22,237 bases of DNA from Roridomyces roridus. Its lineage: Eukaryota > Basidiomycota > Agaricomycetes > Agaricales > Mycenaceae. A program made the translations under genes and the position numbers. The notes beneath the pieces are model-generated. The model did not search any database, was not told the DNA's origin, and was given only the letters and a program-made list of their open reading frames with translations. Positions 18,670 through 22,237 of the stretch are shown here, piece by piece; within the stretch, counting starts at the first letter, position 1; every line of letters begins with the position of its first letter. The DNA lies in contig JARKIF010000392.1 in assembly GCA_029378245.1 (NCBI GenBank), positions 1 through 22,237 on the forward strand. Direction: 5' to 3'.

Positions 18670-20961
18670 ATCCTTATAACAACTCTCCCCACAAAAGAAC
18701 ACCTTCCCTTCGCAGCTCCCTGCCCACGTCCCATTAACGCAAGAAAAGATAGAGAAAGACCACGCACCACCACACTTTCTCCAAGGCCCAGCACCACCAC
18801 AACAAAACACCGCTGCCACGGCCCCGCCCTCGCACTCCTCGCCTCATTCTCCGTGTCTACCGCGTCAAAATGCCCCTCACCAGATTCGTCATCCAGTTTA
18901 AGCTCCCAGAGATCGCCAAAACTACGCGAAAGGAGCTTGGTGCGTGTCGGGATCTATTGGTTGTTCGTCCTACAAATTCGAGTCGCACCAGTAAGCATGA
19001 GCTTGAAGGCTTGATTGAGCTGAGAGGCCTACCATCCGCCGAAGAGATACGTCCGCCCGGAATCCGGGTCGCACGCGAGCTGGGCTTGACAACGATGCGT
19101 CGGGAACCCATGGGTGAGGACTTGCTTCCATTTGGGTGCCAGTAGCGTCGGTTGGACTAGAGCGTTGGCGCTATTGTCTCCGGTTGGCCCGACGTTTGAA
19201 CCCATATGGTACACAAAAGTGTCCGCAAAGTATGTGTATTCAAACTTCTTGGACTCTTGGCCATCGATCACGTCTGTTGGAAGGCAGGGTGATATCCGCC
19301 GAATACGGTGGCTTTCTGGAGTTTCGGGTTCTGTATTGGGGTCGAATCAACGAGCGAGGTGAATGGATAACGGCACCCACAAAAGTATAGAGCCAACTCA
19401 GTCCGCGAGCACGGCGCATTGCCCGGCATACGCTCCTTGCGCCACTTCTCCTCCCCAATACTCCAGGTCCCACATATCCCGATACCCAAACGCCCTACTC
19501 CACACCATGCGGCTCGTCGTGCCGCTCCGCAACTCCTCCTGATCGGCGTGCCCAAAGAGCACATATATCCGAGTCTGGTCGGGGCTCACCCAAACTCGCA
19601 GCATTCTTCCGCGGGCCAGGACACGTATAATCTGCATATACCGGCGCGCGCACGTAGCCCGTCAGCCTTCGCCACTTGAGCGTCGTCAGATCGAGCACCA
19701 TAAAGAGGTTACACCCAACGGCCGTCCGGCCGTGCTGCCCCCCAAACACGTACAGCTTATCGCCAACGATCTGCATCGCTGCATCACAAAGCGTGCGGCC
19801 TGGGTACGGCCACCCGTCTTGCACACCGGCGACTTGGATGTCGTCGCGCGTGGGTTTGTACGTCGTCACGAGGGTCGTCCATTTCTCTTTGACCAAGTCA
19901 AAGACGTCGAGAGTCGGGCGTCCGGTGAAGAGAATAGCTCGATCTTTGTGCACGACCATGGTCCGGCCAACGAAGTGGCCCGTGCTCATCTCTGAGATGG
20001 GGTATTTAGGGAGTTGGCGCCAGCGCGTGTTTCGCCAGATCGAGGACCCAAAGATCGCGACACCAAGGACCGTTGCTGGCTTTGCGTCCACCGCAGACAT
20101 ACATTCGACCTAGACAAATGAGCATGTTATCATGCAGTGAGATGACGACGCACCTTTCCAATAAAACACGCAAACGATTCTCGCCCCTCCGTTGGCCCGC
20201 CCGTTTTGGCTACACTGAGCTTCGTCCACGACCCACGCATCTGCAATGAAGTGGACTGAGTGTCGCTCGACATCGTCGTCTGTGGGTTCGGATGCAGACT
20301 CCTGTAGAGCTCAGCCATCTTGCTTCGATTGGCAATCCTCCCCAAAGCGGGTGTCATCGGGTGCACGGTCGTCAACGCCCAAGTGCCGGAAGGTCGTTGC
20401 TGCGCCCGTGTTACCCAGCGAAAGAAAGGTGTCGGAGGCCAAGCAGAGTGCGGACAGGCGTATCATGGTCATTTCCGGCATCGCGAGATTGAAATCGATC
20501 CAGTCTACGAGAAGGTGAGATGTGCGTGGAGGAGAAGATACTCACCGTAAAGCGGTGGGAGAGCCTGCCATTAGGTGCATCGGTAGAGCGAATTGACTTC
20601 CTCCAACCAAGCCAACGCCTGGAAAGTTTCTCACTAACCGGTACACGAGCCAAGAAAAAGCCCACGCACCGCCTCGATTTGCTGTTCATGCAAGAGGCAT
20701 CGTGCCATTCCGAGACAACATCCCATCAACGTCGCCCGAGCTGCATTGTCCAAGCTGATGTAGAGCGGCGAAACTACGGCGGAAGAAGGCAAAAGCATAT
20801 CGGGGCCGACGATCTCACGGGAGATTGCCAAATATTTCGCTTTCGCGGCAGCATGTTGGCCGGTGACAATCAGCCTGTCGCCCTCGCGGCTGTTGGGGAT
20901 TCAGAAGACGGTCGAACGGGGGTGTTGCGAGGTACCTGCTCAGGACCGTGAGGGAGGTCAT
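18670..20961 (-). pseudogene. TPR-kelch-MYND protein gene, decayed and split by copia
   Basis: Starts at the ATG at 20959-20961 (MTSLTVLSRYLATPPF). TPR-like helices follow (GQHAAAKAKYLAIS, GCCLGMARCLLHEQQIEA, ALAWLEEVNSLY). Then come kelch blades (RMYVCGGRKA, DRAILFTGR, LYVFGGQHG, IYVLFGHA, ATVFGGYHP, TYLFGG), FGDLWELKLDD, and the first half of a MYND zinc finger (CGGAGPWRKCGG, SCEGKVFFCGESCYKD). Such proteins act as protein-interaction scaffolds; the exact role is unknown. Introns seen: 20619-20669, 20505-20545, 20110-20153, 18970-19032 and 18720-18767. Lesions: in-frame TAA at 20571-20573, in-frame TAG at 18954-18956, and frame breaks near 20890, 20360, 20025, 19595, 19460-19530, 19271 and 18802. 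The last 17 codons, with the stop, lie at 8187-8242 beyond the copia element. Certainly non-functional as written. Confidence 0.85.
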
Positions 20962-21823
20962 CGTTTGAGACAAGGAGCGGATCAGTGGCGGTGTATCACA
21001 TCACATCACATTAGTTTTGCCGAGAGCATGCCGAGTGCCGCTGGGCCGTGAACCGCAAATCGTGACCTGTTGAGAAAACCGAGAGACTATGATGGACGGC
21101 CAGTGCGCCACATTGGGACACTCATCGGGTGCGCCTCAGGTCCTCTTCCCGTTCAATTCGCCAGGCCATTCCCTCGTTCGCCTCGGGGGTGGCCGATGCC
21201 AGGGCTTGCCCAGGTAAGGTCTTTTTGTCTGCGATTTCACAGCAAGAGGCTAGAAATATTTCTGGTCTTGTGGAGAGTATGGGTCTCTTTCCCCTGCTCC
21301 TCGGACTTTGGCTCGCAACTCGTCACTTGAGCCGTGTATCCACCGTGTCCACGTTCGACCGATGCTTACAGACAGATTAATTCAAAGGAATGCCTCCTCC
21401 CGTTCGACTCGGCCAAGGTAAACAGGGCTGCCCCAGAAGGTTTTCATTCGAATTCACGTCTCAATTCACACGGTTCAACTCTTGGTTGGAGAACTTGGTA
21501 CCTTATTCGCGGTTCGATTCAGCGACAGATGGCACTTGTCTGGCATGGCTGCGAAGCAATGAATGCCGGCACAACATTAAGAACCACCGTTGTTCAGGAG
21601 CCATGACAAGTACAGCACGCCAGTGCCCTTGACGACGACGAGGAATGGAAGCTGAATGCACCCCTGAACACATAGTCGAATTGATTTCCAGAACAACGGA
21701 GAGCGGGCGGGATGACGACGTGGTCCAGCAAAGCCTAAACGGATCAGATAAACCAGGATAAACCACGTACACCAATTCATACAAGTATACATTTTGAACG
21801 AAGAGTCCCTTGGAAGCGCACCA
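20962..21823. other. Upstream region of the TPR-kelch-MYND gene, no supported gene
   Basis: The first part should hold the promoter of the minus-strand gene; a CATCACATCACATCACATTA short tandem lies near 20997-21012. A minus-strand frame around 21090-21220 (LPGQALASATPEANEG) looks faintly coding but has no start, partners or motif. The remainder shows nothing I can assign. Confidence 0.4.
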
Positions 21824-22237
21824 CTACACCGGTCCCAAATGATGCAACTCAATTTTATCTTCACCCTTCCCCTGCTCCTCATCGTGCTTATTATCCATCC
21901 AATGACTCCGAATGGGATCAAGATGATCCGTCCTCGAGATATTCACCTGCACCTTGATAGGCTGTTGGTCATCGATGTCATCCATAATCATGGTGTCGAA
22001 GCCGCCGAACGTCGTAGCTTGAACGCGTCTAGGCGTAGCGCGGCCGAAGGTAACTAGGCTGGACGAGCCCTTGGTATTGCCCGTGGTGCTGGTAGACTCT
22101 CCGGAGAGTCTGAACAGAAAGTGGAAATGACCGAGAGGTTGGCGACCATCAGGCCTACGGCTACCTATGCTCGAGTTAAAAAACATAACTGAACTAAAGG
22201 AGGGATTGGAAACCCACCTGAAGGTTCGCAGCAAGCC
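21824..22237 (-). CDS. Unrecognised protein, 3' part, runs off the window edge
   Basis: I do not recognise the family. A main exon at 21824-22164 encodes GSRRPDGRQPLGHFHFLF, then STSTTGNTKGSSSLVTFG, ATTFGGFDTMIMDDIDDQQP and IKVQVNISR, followed by a charged tail (DNKHDEEQGKGEDK) and TAG. Before it lies an apparent intron 22165-22217 (GTGGGT to CATAG, 53 nt), with an upstream exon entering from beyond 22237. Joined, the frame reads CCEPSGSRRPD. The alternation of hydrophobic strands suggests a beta-rich domain; no catalytic motif or signal peptide is visible. It points the same way as the TPR-kelch-MYND gene. A further 3' exon cannot be excluded. Confidence 0.5.
   Translation of the reverse strand, partial: GLLRTFRWVSNPSFSSVMFFNSSIGSRRPDGRQPLGHFHFLFRLSGESTSTTGNTKGSSSLVTFGRATPRRVQATTFGGFDTMIMDDIDDQQPIKVQVNISRTDHLDPIRSHWMDNKHDEEQGKGEDKIELHHLGPV

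Noticed and set aside
82..20961. Repeat-induced point mutation (RIP) as the cause of gene decay
   Set aside because: Most lesions are small indels, the genes stay GC-rich and only two stops are substitutions; the pattern is not the C-to-T flood expected of RIP.
1..22237. CRISPR array, operon, phage or bacterial defence system
   Set aside because: Introns, LTR retroelement and fungal gene families show this is eukaryotic nuclear DNA; no short spaced direct repeats or operon layout were seen.

Overview
This is nuclear DNA from a filamentous fungus, most likely an Agaricomycete basidiomycete. Genes are split by very short GT-AG introns (41-63 nt), one gene is a TPR-kelch-MYND protein of a type I associate with mushroom-forming fungi, and the retroelement is a fungal-type Ty1/copia. 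Nothing bacterial is visible. I recovered the gene models by hand-splicing, because most exons are too short or too broken to show as long reading frames.

Layout. (1) 82-1099, minus: short-chain dehydrogenase/reductase gene with one 55-nt intron and three frame breaks. (2) 1389-2860: two ~0.7-kb tandem repeat units carrying six tRNA-like modules on the minus strand. (3) 3036-3507, minus: a small intact gene, three exons, 120 aa. (4) 3923-4012: a degraded tRNA-like sequence. (5) 4317-8019, plus: AAA+ ATPase gene with eight short introns, interrupted in exon 2 by a nested pair of hAT-like MITEs. (6) 8187-8242 and 18670-20961, minus: one TPR-kelch-MYND gene cut in two inside its MYND finger by a 10.4-kb Ty1/copia element at 8243-18669. 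(7) The copia element itself carries at least two later insertions: ~467 bp at 10804-11270, and 5.09 kb at 11996-17083 that contains its own 45-bp inverted repeat and a 242-bp TA-flanked MITE. (8) 21824-22237, minus: part of an unrecognised gene at the window edge.

The window is therefore a pile of nested transposons over what was an ordinary gene block. Removing the inserts on paper rebuilds it: the AAA gene (+) and the TPR-kelch-MYND gene (-) become convergent neighbours with 167 bp between their stop codons. Three joins are exact in frame: AAA across its MITEs, pol across its two inserts, and the MYND finger across the copia. Each main insertion has a target-site duplication or a frame-perfect join, so their order can be read: host genes, then copia into the MYND exon and MITE into MITE into the AAA exon, with the copia later hit by other DNA elements.

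Most genes also carry single-base indels, and the TPR-kelch-MYND gene has two in-frame stops. The small 120-aa gene has none, and the 1459-codon copia polyprotein has one. That uneven spread favours real decay over random sequencing error, although several indels lie in homopolymers and read-level checking would decide. I found no complete operon-like or defence-like system. The most notable structures are the tRNA-like array, the nested MITEs, the 5.09-kb unidentified insert and an intron-like 47-bp difference between the two LTRs.
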